Part shown: piece after piece, positions 1 through 9,800 of the stretch | Numbering within the stretch: position 1 is the stretch's first letter | How the letters are laid out: the number at the start of each line of letters is the position of its first letter | Source of the DNA: an uncultured Ignisphaera sp. | GTDB taxonomy: Archaea; Thermoproteota; Thermoprotei_A; Sulfolobales; Ignisphaeraceae | Reading direction: 5' to 3' | Length of the DNA: 64,000 nt | NCBI GenBank assembly: GCA_938074605.1 | Contig: CALJEI010000002.1 | Span: 248,001-312,000, forward strand | Notes under the pieces: generated by a model | The model's database searches: none | Told to the model about the DNA's origin: nothing | The model's input: only the letters and a program-made list of their open reading frames with translations | Translations under genes and position numbers: made by a program

Positions 1-80
1 GAAGAAAAGGAGTAGAAAGAATGGAGTAAAGAGAATGCTTAGAGTAGAAATTGATAAAACTTCAAAAAGGGAGTTGTAAG

Positions 81-1490
81 ATGTTTGTTAAAACTATTGT
101 TTCGATAGGTCCATCAAGCGGTGATGAGAAAACCATAAATGACATGATTAAAGTAGGTGTAAATGGGTTTAGAATTAACTTTTCACATGGTTCTCCAGAA
201 GAGTGGAAAAGATATGTAGAGCTTATTAGAAGTGGTGAAAGTAGATATGGAAGATTTGTAGCTTTAATAGGTGATTTACAGGGGCCGTCACTTAGAGTCG
301 GTATTATTAAAACGCCGATCACTGTAAAGAAGAGTGATGTTATTAAGATATTTCTGGGAAGAGAAAGCGATGGCGGATCACAATTTGCTGTACCTATGCC
401 AATACCTAGATTTTTTGAATACATAGATGTTGGCGATATTCTTGCAATGGATGATGGAAGGACGAGACTTCGTGTAATTGATAAGGGTAGCGACTATGTA
501 GAGGCTGTTGTCCTTACAGACTCAACTATAACATCTAGAAAAACTATTGTTATCCAGGGAAAGGATGTCGACCTACCGCCTATTAATGAGAATGATATGG
601 CTAATATCAAATTTGCACTTGAAAATGATTTTGATTATATAGGTCTTAGCTATGTTAGAACAGCTGAAGATGTAGCATTATTAAAAGATGTATTGAGAAG
701 ATTTAACGGTGATGATATAAGTGTAATTAGTAAAATAGAGACTCGAAGTGCAATAAACAATCTAGATGCCATAGTTCAAGAAAGTGATGTAATTCTTGTA
801 GCGAGAGGAGACCTAGGGACAAATTTTGGTTTAGAGGAAATACATATGCTTCAGAAACGCATTATAGAGAAATGTCTAAAACATAGAAAGCCAGTTATAG
901 TTGCTACACAGCTGCTTGAATCCATGACCGAAAGACCTATTCCAACAAGAGCTGAGGTAGTAGATGTTAGTATTGCTGTTGAGGCTGGTGTAGATGCTTT
1001 AATGCTTACTGGAGAAACATCTATTGGTAAGCATCCCCTGGATGCAGTTCTCTGGCTCAAAAAAATAATTGAATTTGTTGAAAAGAATGTTTTGTTAGAA
1101 AATCTCAATGTGATTGCAATGTATGCTAGAAAGAATCTAGATGCAATACAATTAAAATTTGTAAAGGGAGTAGTTGAGCTTACTGAGGATATAAATGGTA
1201 AATTGATTGTATTTAGTATGCATGGTAATACAGCAAAAAGAATTTCCTCACTTAGACCTATGATACCAGTTTATGTAGGTTCACAAAATATAAAGGTACT
1301 TAGAAAACTTTCAATATTATGGGGACTTCATCTATCATATGTAGAGTCTCAAGACTATGAAGAAGGTCTAAGAAAAACTTTAGCAAAAGCTATTGAACGG
1401 GGTTTTGTAGGTTATGGTGATTATGTTGTATTAACATATGGGTTAAGGGAACCTAGGCAAAGAGTTGAAATACAGCGTATAACTGTCTAG
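81..1490 (+). CDS. pyk: Pyruvate kinase
   Basis: Transfers phosphate from phosphoenolpyruvate to ADP, giving pyruvate and ATP in the last step of glycolysis. Family motifs are clear: the N-terminal substrate motif FRINFSHG near residue 30, the catalytic lysine in SKIE at residue 218, VARGDLG, and MLTGETSIGKHP. The B-domain lies between the two halves of the barrel and a C-terminal allosteric-type domain follows; 469 residues is normal for the family. I choose the ATG at 81 rather than the in-frame TTG at 51 because family members begin with a short stretch before the TIVSIGPSS strand and a GGGAG precedes the ATG. The gene converges with the VWA gene, and the two 3' ends overlap by 4 nt. Nothing upstream within the window shows how it is regulated. 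Confidence 0.96.
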   Translation: MFVKTIVSIGPSSGDEKTINDMIKVGVNGFRINFSHGSPEEWKRYVELIRSGESRYGRFVALIGDLQGPSLRVGIIKTPITVKKSDVIKIFLGRESDGGSQFAVPMPIPRFFEYIDVGDILAMDDGRTRLRVIDKGSDYVEAVVLTDSTITSRKTIVIQGKDVDLPPINENDMANIKFALENDFDYIGLSYVRTAEDVALLKDVLRRFNGDDISVISKIETRSAINNLDAIVQESDVILVARGDLGTNFGLEEIHMLQKRIIEKCLKHRKPVIVATQLLESMTERPIPTRAEVVDVSIAVEAGVDALMLTGETSIGKHPLDAVLWLKKIIEFVEKNVLLENLNVIAMYARKNLDAIQLKFVKGVVELTEDINGKLIVFSMHGNTAKRISSLRPMIPVYVGSQNIKVLRKLSILWGLHLSYVESQDYEEGLRKTLAKAIERGFVGYGDYVVLTYGLREPRQRVEIQRITV

Positions 1491-2803
1491 GCCTTTACAA
1501 CAGATAGAATTTCTTTTTCACTCAACTTCACGACCTTGAAATAATCACTACTTATATTTCTTAAATCTTCATTCTCACCCATAATCATTACAGTTATAAG
1601 TCTTGTCTTTGTATGCTGTAAAGCTTTTTTAACCAAGCTTCTAGCAATTCTATCTTCACCATCTGTAATTAATATAACTTCATTTAGTTCCCTTGATCTA
1701 AGTTTAGCTATATCATTACATGCTGTTATTAGGGCTTTGGAAATATCTGTTCCTCCACCGTTTTTAACCATAGCAATGTATTCTACTAACTTCATTACTT
1801 CTGAAGGTCTTGCACTAGGACCTACTTTAAATAATTCGTATGGTTCTGAGTCAAAGAATCTAATGTAAAAGAATCTACGTTCCGCTCTACTCTTCATAAA
1901 TAATGCTAATGCAGTAGCTTTAGCCCATAGGATTTTATTACCGTCCATACTACCAGACTTATCAACTAGTAGATATATGGGGCCTATATTCATGTATATA
2001 GCCTTTTCAAAGAGAAGAAGATTATCATCAGCAAGTTTTATATAAAGATATAGCTGTGGGTATGCAAACTCTGTATATACTATTCTTTCTATATCCGATC
2101 CCCTAGTATATCCCTCAATCTCTCCCCTTTGATATGGAATTTTCCTCTTTTTCGTTACAGCTGTAACATCTGGAACCTTAGCTAGTATCGCTAGTATATT
2201 TCTGATATCAGTATTTTTAACCAACTTAATGACGCTCACTACATCATCCTCAAGATTAAGAACATGGCCTACCCCAGCCTTGTACCCATAAACAAAATGC
2301 TCTACATCCTTTATGGTTTCAGCACTCTCTAATGTTTTCTTAATAGCTCTTTTAACTAAACTTTCTACATTTCTACCTTCATTTTTGTCACCTTCCCCGG
2401 TATCCTTATTTTGATCTTTACCACTACTTTTATTTCTTCCCCTATCTTGCAAAAACATTCTATCTCCATTATTTTCAAATTCCTCTACAATATTCATTAG
2501 AAATAGTGTTCCTAAGGTAATAGATGTAAAACTATCTGCTACAGTATAGAGCCTTAGTTTTCTAGCATCCTCATCAGTCAACATTGTTTTGATCATTCTA
2601 TAGTGTTTTTCAGCACCCATAGAGACTTGAGACATGTCATTTAAACTTGGAAATGGGAGGTATAGTGAGTAGTAAACATCAATTGCTAAATCTAGTGAAA
2701 TATCTCCACGGTTTTTCAATTTCTTTATATTATCAAGAATCTTTTGACCCTTATAACGCGTAAATGGATCTTGATAATCTATATGTTTTAATACCCCTGG
2801 CAT
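1487..2803 (-). CDS. VWA-domain protein, partner of MoxR ATPase
   Basis: Protein of 438 residues with a C-terminal von Willebrand factor A domain. The metal-ion-dependent adhesion site DKSGS begins near residue 281, followed by the downstream T of GGGTD and the D of ITDGED. The N-terminal half is helical, with a Lys/Asp/Gly/Asn-rich flexible linker around residues 120-145. It starts 1 nt after the MoxR stop and has a clean GGGAGG SD, so the two are translationally coupled. MoxR-VWA pairs (RavA-ViaA and CoxD-CoxE types) are known as chaperone or metal-insertion machines; the substrate here is unknown. Context (peptidase, ABC permease and surface protein upstream on the same strand) suggests a role in maturing or handling an envelope complex, which is inference. 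Confidence 0.85.
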   Translation of the reverse strand: MPGVLKHIDYQDPFTRYKGQKILDNIKKLKNRGDISLDLAIDVYYSLYLPFPSLNDMSQVSMGAEKHYRMIKTMLTDEDARKLRLYTVADSFTSITLGTLFLMNIVEEFENNGDRMFLQDRGRNKSSGKDQNKDTGEGDKNEGRNVESLVKRAIKKTLESAETIKDVEHFVYGYKAGVGHVLNLEDDVVSVIKLVKNTDIRNILAILAKVPDVTAVTKKRKIPYQRGEIEGYTRGSDIERIVYTEFAYPQLYLYIKLADDNLLLFEKAIYMNIGPIYLLVDKSGSMDGNKILWAKATALALFMKSRAERRFFYIRFFDSEPYELFKVGPSARPSEVMKLVEYIAMVKNGGGTDISKALITACNDIAKLRSRELNEVILITDGEDRIARSLVKKALQHTKTRLITVMIMGENEDLRNISSDYFKVVKLSEKEILSVVKA

Positions 2804-2804
2804 A

Positions 2805-3968
2805 TTACCTCCCTTCCATTTTCTTCTTTATCTTTTCTAGAACTTCATTAATGTTCTCCACAATCTCAGCTCCCTTTTTATGCACCTTCTCATCATTCGT
2901 CTCCCTGATCATTGATAATACTCTATCCCTTGTAGATTCAAGATCTCTATATATCTCAAGTAGCCTGTACTCTATAAATCTTGAGTTTATATTCGGAAAA
3001 GATATAATGTAATTATTAACCTCCCTTATGCTGACAGCTATCTCCTCAAGCTCTCTTAGGTATCTATAGGATGTCTTCAATTCTTCAGAAAGAATTATAT
3101 TGACTCTTTCAAAATCATCTATATCGTGAGGCACTATGAATTTTAATGCCGCTAAGTCCTCCTCATTGGCTATCAATCTATTATTAAGTATGGCATGTGC
3201 TGCTATGACTTTTAATGCTTTTCCTTTCCTTCTATCTGTAATATGAAGATTTTTTGATTCAAGTATTGAAAATATTTTCAGTAGTTTGGTTTCAATAGCA
3301 TTAAGATTAACCGTGTATATCAATTTATTTATATTTTCTATAGTGGCTCTATCCAATGTTATTTCAGGCTGTGGGTAACCATATCTCTCAATATCCCATG
3401 AATACTTTAGAAGATCCCTCCACATATCCTCTGACAGTGGCTTAACATAGTGTCTTAGTAGAAATCTGTCATAGAGGGCTTCAAGCTCAGGATCTTGAGG
3501 TACTTCATTGCTTGCACCAAAGAGGCTCCAAAGCATAACTTTAATCTCCGTATAACCATCGTAAAACAGTCTTTCATTCATAATGGTAAGTAGTGTATTT
3601 AGAATGGCTGAATTAGCTTTAAATATTTCATCTAGAAATACCACCTCAGCTTCTGGTAGCTTGCGAACCGTAATTCTTACATATCTTCCTTCTTTTAATG
3701 CATTTATATCTAAAGGTCCAAATAGTTCAGCAGGCTCTGTATATTTTGTTAATAGGTAGGTGAAGCATCTCATATTAAGAAGCTGTGCAGCCCTTCTAAT
3801 TAATGCACTTTTGGCTGTACCTGGCTCACCAATAAGCACGGCATGTTCTCTTGTAAGTAAAGCTAATAATATAACCTTGGACTCCTCCTCTCTACCAACA
3901 AATGGTTTAGAGAGCTCGCTATGTATTTGTGGGACCAATTTTAAATAATTTAGATAACTTTCCTCCAT
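2805..3968 (-). CDS. MoxR/RavA-family AAA+ ATPase
   Basis: AAA+ ATPase of the MoxR class. Walker A GEPGTAKS lies near residues 47-54, Walker B VVFLDE near 109-114, sensor 1 in FGASNE, and an arginine-finger region in ALYDRFLLR. The C-terminal third is a helical lid followed by a charged coiled-coil-like tail. The ATG at 3968 sits about 25 nt downstream of TATATA at 3991-3996 and would be leaderless; an in-frame ATG at 3980 has no SD and lies too close to that TATA box. The MoxR-VWA pair may therefore have its own promoter inside the five-gene run. It likely remodels a protein complex together with the VWA partner immediately downstream. Confidence 0.88.
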   Translation of the reverse strand: MEESYLNYLKLVPQIHSELSKPFVGREEESKVILLALLTREHAVLIGEPGTAKSALIRRAAQLLNMRCFTYLLTKYTEPAELFGPLDINALKEGRYVRITVRKLPEAEVVFLDEIFKANSAILNTLLTIMNERLFYDGYTEIKVMLWSLFGASNEVPQDPELEALYDRFLLRHYVKPLSEDMWRDLLKYSWDIERYGYPQPEITLDRATIENINKLIYTVNLNAIETKLLKIFSILESKNLHITDRRKGKALKVIAAHAILNNRLIANEEDLAALKFIVPHDIDDFERVNIILSEELKTSYRYLRELEEIAVSIREVNNYIISFPNINSRFIEYRLLEIYRDLESTRDRVLSMIRETNDEKVHKKGAEIVENINEVLEKIKKKMEGR

Positions 3969-4001
3969 ATTAGTCATCATGTTGTCTGTCTATATACTAT
4001 T

Positions 4002-5576
4002 TTAGCAATACTGCTTAAAGAGTATATATGCTAACAGTTCTAAATTAAAATCAGTATTTCTATAACATTCACTGCGATTTTTGAATTCAATGTCTGTAGG
4101 AATATATACCAAATTCTCATCACATCTAATAAACTCTATACCCTCCCGTATGCCAAGCTTCCTACCTATATCTTTACTTACATAAGCTGTACTCACTATT
4201 CTATTAAATAGATTTATAAAATATGTATACTTATGCCTTTCCATACATCTTTTAGATTCATTAAATATTTTGCATATCCTATATAGGTTTAACAGTAGCT
4301 CAGACGAAAGAGTCCTTTGTATAATACCTTGGATATCTTCGTTCACTATGCTGCACACATTAATATGCTCATTGCTCTTACTGATAGCAGTGTACCTATC
4401 GATTAACATGTATACGTTCCTAATTGTGTTTAATATAATCTCTATGTTAATATTATTGACATAATCTCTATCACTATGATAAATGCCTTCATTTAATACC
4501 CTTTTAAAGGTATTGAAGGTTATTGAAGGTATACCAGCTAATGTAAATGGAAAAGAGTCAAAAACAATACTATCATGCTCTAATACAATATCTTTAGAGT
4601 ACAACCTAATTGTATTCCTTATAATAGTATTTGATGTTGAAGCTGTTAATGGTTCCCTATATATAACGTCGATGTTAATAGTCAATATTGTATTGTTTAC
4701 AATTTTGTCCGCATGATTATTGATATGATGTTTTGAACCTACAAGCCAATAAAATGATGTTATATCATCTGGAAATCCTTCTTCTGCAGTAAAGGAAGCT
4801 AGTACAATATTATTATTTGTATTGCTATCCCTAAGAATTTTTGGGAGAACCGTAAGAATTGAAACACCTATAATATTATCACTGCCTCCACTTAACCAAT
4901 GATCGTGATGGGCTGTTATATAGATGCGTCTATCGTCATATCTCCTATTCAGCTCTGCAACAACATTATATCCGTACGATTTAAATGTTTCTGTTTTAGC
5001 ATATACCCTACCCCCAACTAATTTATTAATATCGCCTATGTCCCTTCCTACGTGTATAACTGGGATATGTAACTGACTGGCTCTCCTATATAGGGCTACG
5101 ACATTATTTAATACTACAATTCTTCTAAGGCTCATCCCTTTATCTTTAATAATTATTAGCCGAGGTCTATGTTGGGCAAGAATATATGCAACTGTAGCTA
5201 TATCGTCAGGATCGCTTGGCATATCAATTAAAACAATTTTATCAAATACATTATCTGTTACCTCTTTGTATACTAATTCATTTAAATCTATGTCGACGAT
5301 TTTACTATGGTTTATTTCTTCATCTATAATCCCTTGATAAGGAGGATGTACAGTACATGGATAACTATGACTCCCTTTTTCTACTACACATATTTCTTCA
5401 TACCATGATGTAACAGGAACATGTTCTATCCGGAGCTCATCTGTATAATTCTCCAGATGTCCTCTGATAATTTCTATGACTTGTTTTTCTCTATTTGTCC
5501 CTGCAATTATTTCACCAATTCTTTCTATTTCACTAGCAGTACTTAAAATATTATTGATGATTGTATTAGCTATCAA
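4002..5576 (-). CDS. M28-family zinc aminopeptidase-like protein
   Basis: Predicted co-catalytic di-zinc peptidase of 524 residues. The M28 ligand set is recognisable in order: H223 and D225 in AHHDHW, bridging D233 in GSDN, the E265-E266 pair in TAEEG, D303 in NIDVIY, and H367 in GIYHSD. Residues 60-200 resemble the protease-associated-type insertion of this family. I see no signal peptide or membrane segment, so it is probably cytosolic. The start is TTG at 5576, with GGTGA about 7 nt upstream. It lies 34 nt downstream of the ABC permease and 33 nt upstream of the MoxR start, on the same strand. M28 members cleave N-terminal residues or carboxypeptide substrates; the substrate here is unknown. 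The sequence is quite diverged outside the metal site. Confidence 0.78.
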   Translation of the reverse strand: MIANTIINNILSTASEIERIGEIIAGTNREKQVIEIIRGHLENYTDELRIEHVPVTSWYEEICVVEKGSHSYPCTVHPPYQGIIDEEINHSKIVDIDLNELVYKEVTDNVFDKIVLIDMPSDPDDIATVAYILAQHRPRLIIIKDKGMSLRRIVVLNNVVALYRRASQLHIPVIHVGRDIGDINKLVGGRVYAKTETFKSYGYNVVAELNRRYDDRRIYITAHHDHWLSGGSDNIIGVSILTVLPKILRDSNTNNNIVLASFTAEEGFPDDITSFYWLVGSKHHINNHADKIVNNTILTINIDVIYREPLTASTSNTIIRNTIRLYSKDIVLEHDSIVFDSFPFTLAGIPSITFNTFKRVLNEGIYHSDRDYVNNINIEIILNTIRNVYMLIDRYTAISKSNEHINVCSIVNEDIQGIIQRTLSSELLLNLYRICKIFNESKRCMERHKYTYFINLFNRIVSTAYVSKDIGRKLGIREGIEFIRCDENLVYIPTDIEFKNRSECYRNTDFNLELLAYILFKQYC

Positions 5577-5609
5577 ATAATTTCACCTAAAATTAATTAC
5601 CTTATTACT

Positions 5610-6827
5610 CTATTCATATCTTAATGCAACTGCTGGTGGTATTTTAGATGCTCTATATGCTGGAAAAATTCCACCTACTATTCCTATTAGTATAGTTAAT
5701 CCCATGGTTCTCATTATCAATTCAATAGTTATTTTAGGATTGGCTCTTATTACTAGTGATGCTTCTGGAGAAGCTCTTAATTCAAAGCCTACTGTTGCTA
5801 ATGAGTAACCTCCTACCACACCAAGTGTAATACCTATAGCTCCACCAATTAAGCTCATAATAATGCTTTCCATTAAGATCATAACCAATACATATTCACT
5901 TGTAAAGCCCAGTGCTTTAAGTACACCTATTTCTCTTGTTCTCTCAATAACCGATGTTATCATAGTAGCTGCAACACCTGCTACAGCAACTGCAAATGCC
6001 GATAGGCTTGCCGCAAAGGATATAAAGCTCATTGCACTTGTAACGGAATTTACAATATTTGCTATTCCTTGAAATGATATTATTTCAGCTGAATTTCTAT
6101 ATATGTCCCTTAGATCACCAACAATTTTTGCTACATCATCACTACTTCTAGCCAATACAAATATCCCACTCCACTGATTTAAACCAAAGAGTCTATGTCC
6201 AGCCTCTAATGGAAGAAAGATTGTTGTATCTGGGCTTAAAATAAATGCTCCACCAAATTCTTTAAGAATTGCTGAAATCATTACCGTTGCTCTTCTAATA
6301 GTGTTTCTACCACCCTCACTCCTCATAAAGGTAATGGCCACTGTATCACCAATACCACACATTTTTATACCATCTTTAAAGGCGATTTGATATCCTATAA
6401 CAGCCTTTACATACTCCGAAGCTACAGGTATACTTCCTTCATATATCTCAATACCCTTTACTGCTTCAAATACAATATCTATTGGTATGGCGTATATAAA
6501 GACAATTCTATTCTCTCCCCCTACTCTAACCTGAGCCTGTATAGAATAGAATGGCTCAGCTCTAACTACATTATCAATTGACCGTATGACATTTAGATCG
6601 CTTTCTGTAAACTTATATCCTGATGATGGAAACAATACTATTGCATTCTGACCTAGTCCTTGAATCTGCTCTATAACGTAATCAGCATACCCATCAACGA
6701 CACTAGATATCATTACTAATGCCAAGGGCCCTATAGCTATACCTATAATTGTTAGTGCTGCTCTAATTTTTCGCTCAGTTAATGCCCTAAATGCAAGAAT
6801 AGCTATATCTATAAAAAAGTGAATCAT
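5610..6827 (-). CDS. MacB/FtsX-type ABC transporter permease
   Basis: Integral membrane component of a MacB-like ABC system, 405 residues. It has one N-terminal membrane helix after a short basic segment (ALTERKIRAAL), a roughly 220-residue extracellular MacB periplasmic-core-like domain, then the FtsX module of three C-terminal helices, with ERTREIGVLKALGF between the first two and the terminal PAYRASKIPPAVALRYE typical of the family. The chosen ATG at 6827 has AGGGATGA just upstream; an in-frame TTG at 6848 would overlap the giant protein gene. It begins 4 nt after the stop of the 1.5-thousand-residue surface protein. No ATPase gene is in this run; the MacB/LolD-like ATPase at 13769 is the obvious candidate partner (inference). 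Such systems typically act as mechanotransducers or lipoprotein/peptide exporters. Confidence 0.88.
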   Translation of the reverse strand: MIHFFIDIAILAFRALTERKIRAALTIIGIAIGPLALVMISSVVDGYADYVIEQIQGLGQNAIVLFPSSGYKFTESDLNVIRSIDNVVRAEPFYSIQAQVRVGGENRIVFIYAIPIDIVFEAVKGIEIYEGSIPVASEYVKAVIGYQIAFKDGIKMCGIGDTVAITFMRSEGGRNTIRRATVMISAILKEFGGAFILSPDTTIFLPLEAGHRLFGLNQWSGIFVLARSSDDVAKIVGDLRDIYRNSAEIISFQGIANIVNSVTSAMSFISFAASLSAFAVAVAGVAATMITSVIERTREIGVLKALGFTSEYVLVMILMESIIMSLIGGAIGITLGVVGGYSLATVGFELRASPEASLVIRANPKITIELIMRTMGLTILIGIVGGIFPAYRASKIPPAVALRYE

Positions 6828-6831
6828 TACT

Positions 6832-9800
6832 TCATCCCTTATATGCAAGCTGCTGTAAGGCGACTCTCTTCATATATTTATAGAATACAAAAGCCATTGC
6901 TAATAAAAATAGTGATACAGCTATTATAACAAATATATGGGCTGATTGTAAGGATTGTGTTTGCGGTTGTGTATATGTAGCTGTGGGTGCTTCTATTGCA
7001 ACATATAATTTACGTTCCAATACATTTTCAACATAATATTCATCTCTATAAACTATATATAACATTATAGTATCCGGCACTTCCTTCACTCTAGCTTCAA
7101 TTCTAAATACAGATTGTGAAGCAGGATCTATATCCCCAATTAAAGTTGTGGTCAAGTTGCCATCTATATTAATCTTAGCTTCTACACTTCTAGCTGTAGC
7201 AATACCATAGTTGACTACAACACCTGAAACCCTCAGTATATCTCCAGAAATAACTGCTCTTACATCCTCTAACCTTAAATCAATAAATGGTTCAAGCAAT
7301 ACTGAAATAGATGTATTGAGATACTGCATAAACCCTGAAACATCACGATATACTATAGTTACTCCAAATGGCACCGACATATATCTCATATATGTTTGCG
7401 CTGCTCCCATAGTTACAGCTATAGGATTGTAGATGAGGGTATATGAGATATAAACCACGTCATTTGATGGTAGGACATCGATATACTTAACATTACCATC
7501 AGGCAGTAGCATGGAGGTATGTGGTATTAAGTATATATATACATTGTATAGCGGTGATGAGCCTATATTTTTAATCCCCATGTTAAGTAGTGATGTACCA
7601 TTAGATACCTTTATCTTTATAGGCGTATATATATCGATTATCTTTGTTGAACCAATGACCACTATGTCTATCTCTAAGGGTATTCTTCGGATACAACTCC
7701 AATGATCAATAAAATTAAGGTATGCTGTTGCAGAATATGTCCCCGGCCTGTCTACTAATACATTAAGTTTTATATAGAAATAAAACAGATCACCGTGCCT
7801 AAAACTCTGCTCCATACCACCTTGTTGAAACATTTGTGAAACATAGTTCATAATCAGCTGCTGATAGCTTGCCGGTGATATTCTTGAATATTCAATTAGG
7901 TTTATGGTTGTGGCAGGCACTTTTGCATATGATTGATTTGTTGCAGAATATGTGAATCCCTTTGGAAGATACAACTCGAGTACTGCCCCCTTAACTAAAG
8001 GATTGTAGTTATTCCTAATAGTCACTGCTAACACAGTTCCATAAGTACCTGGTTCAGGCATAGCTCCAATCCACTGCACCGATACGATAGTAACACTATT
8101 ATTAAGATCATTTACCAAAATATTGACTGGATGTCTTTCAGTAACAGCTGTATTGGGAGTTCCACTCTCAACTACATATTCTATTACTAGTGTAGCATTA
8201 TATCTACCAGGCTTAATGCCATCCACACTTATTTGGAAAGTTGCAGTAAATTGTTGAAGACTGCCTATAGGGCCTGGTATATATGATATCGCCTTATCTT
8301 CCCCCTTTGATGAAAAGCCTTTTGGTAAATTCAATATTAGTTTGACTCCAGATACCCTATATGGCCACCTATTTACAACTGTTATAAAATATGTAGCATT
8401 CTCTGTATGGGGGTATGTTGGCCAGTTATTCGTCCATCCCCAATCTATTACCTCTAGCCCTTTACCACTAGCACTACCATCTATCTGTAAATCAATATCA
8501 TATCCTATACTATCGTTAATATTAGCTCCATATAGTGTAAATATATAGTTTATATTTACATGAAATCCTACAATACCTATTGAAACATTTAATAAATCTG
8601 CATATAATGTTGCTGAACAACTTCCACCTACATTTAATATTGGTGTACATACCGCCCTTCTATTGATTAGGGTAATACCGTTATTTCTAGGCTCTATCTC
8701 TATCTCTACACCACTAACGGGATAAGGCCCATTGTTTATAACAACTAGAGTTAGTGGTACATTACGCTGGCCCTCTAAAGCTCTTATGGGCGTCTGAATA
8801 CCCCAATACCATGTCGTCAGCCTTACGATTGGTCTATAGTATTTATACGATGCTACGGCTATGGGGATTTCTAGTGTGTCACTATATATGGCAATAGCAT
8901 CTCCACTCCAAATCCCATATTCAATCTCCATTATAATGCTATAGTTATAGGGTTGTGATAATGGTTCAACATCAATATTTAGTGTAAGTGTACAAGTGCC
9001 TGCAGCTGTAACACCATATGGACATGTGCCTGTAACGTCATTAACTTTAACAGTATGTGGAGTATAATACGCTTTAGGCCTTATCCATGCAATAGAATAA
9101 GGCTTGGTATTAATTAAATCAACATTTATAAGAATGTTGCGTGCTGATGGTAGAAGAGGTGCATATGTGCCACTATACTGAGTATGGACTGCCCCAATAA
9201 CGAATACCTTTAATTCAGGGAGAAGGTCTAGTTCCAATACATAGCTTTCTCTAGCTATATAACGCATTCCACTACTTTGAATTATGCTGGTAATCAATAC
9301 ATTAGCAATTATTTTGCTATCGGTTTTATTTACTTCAATATCGGTAAAAGTTACTGTGAATGTATTACCATAGTTTATATAACTTGTAATTGTTGCTATA
9401 GATCTATTCCTTCCATCTATGAACTTAGCATTTACTCCATCGAATTCCAGCTGAATTACTAATGTTTCTATTGTATCTATATTAAAAGATTGAAGCGTTA
9501 AATATGCTGTAGCACCACTTGTTTTCGGCGATACTATACCGTACCTCCATCCTTTGTCAATTAGCGTCATATTCAATTTAGGATTATGTATTGGTAGTAA
9601 GAGGGTATATGTTCTATCATACCAAAAACTCTGTGAACCTATACACAATGCTTTTAATCTTAATACTACTGGATAAACACCCTCACTATATGCTATGATA
9701 TCTATGTCTGGTACCTCAACATATATAGCCTGTCCATATCTGAAGACTCCACTTACAACAGTAGTAAGACTTCTATTAAGTGATTGAAATATCATTTGCT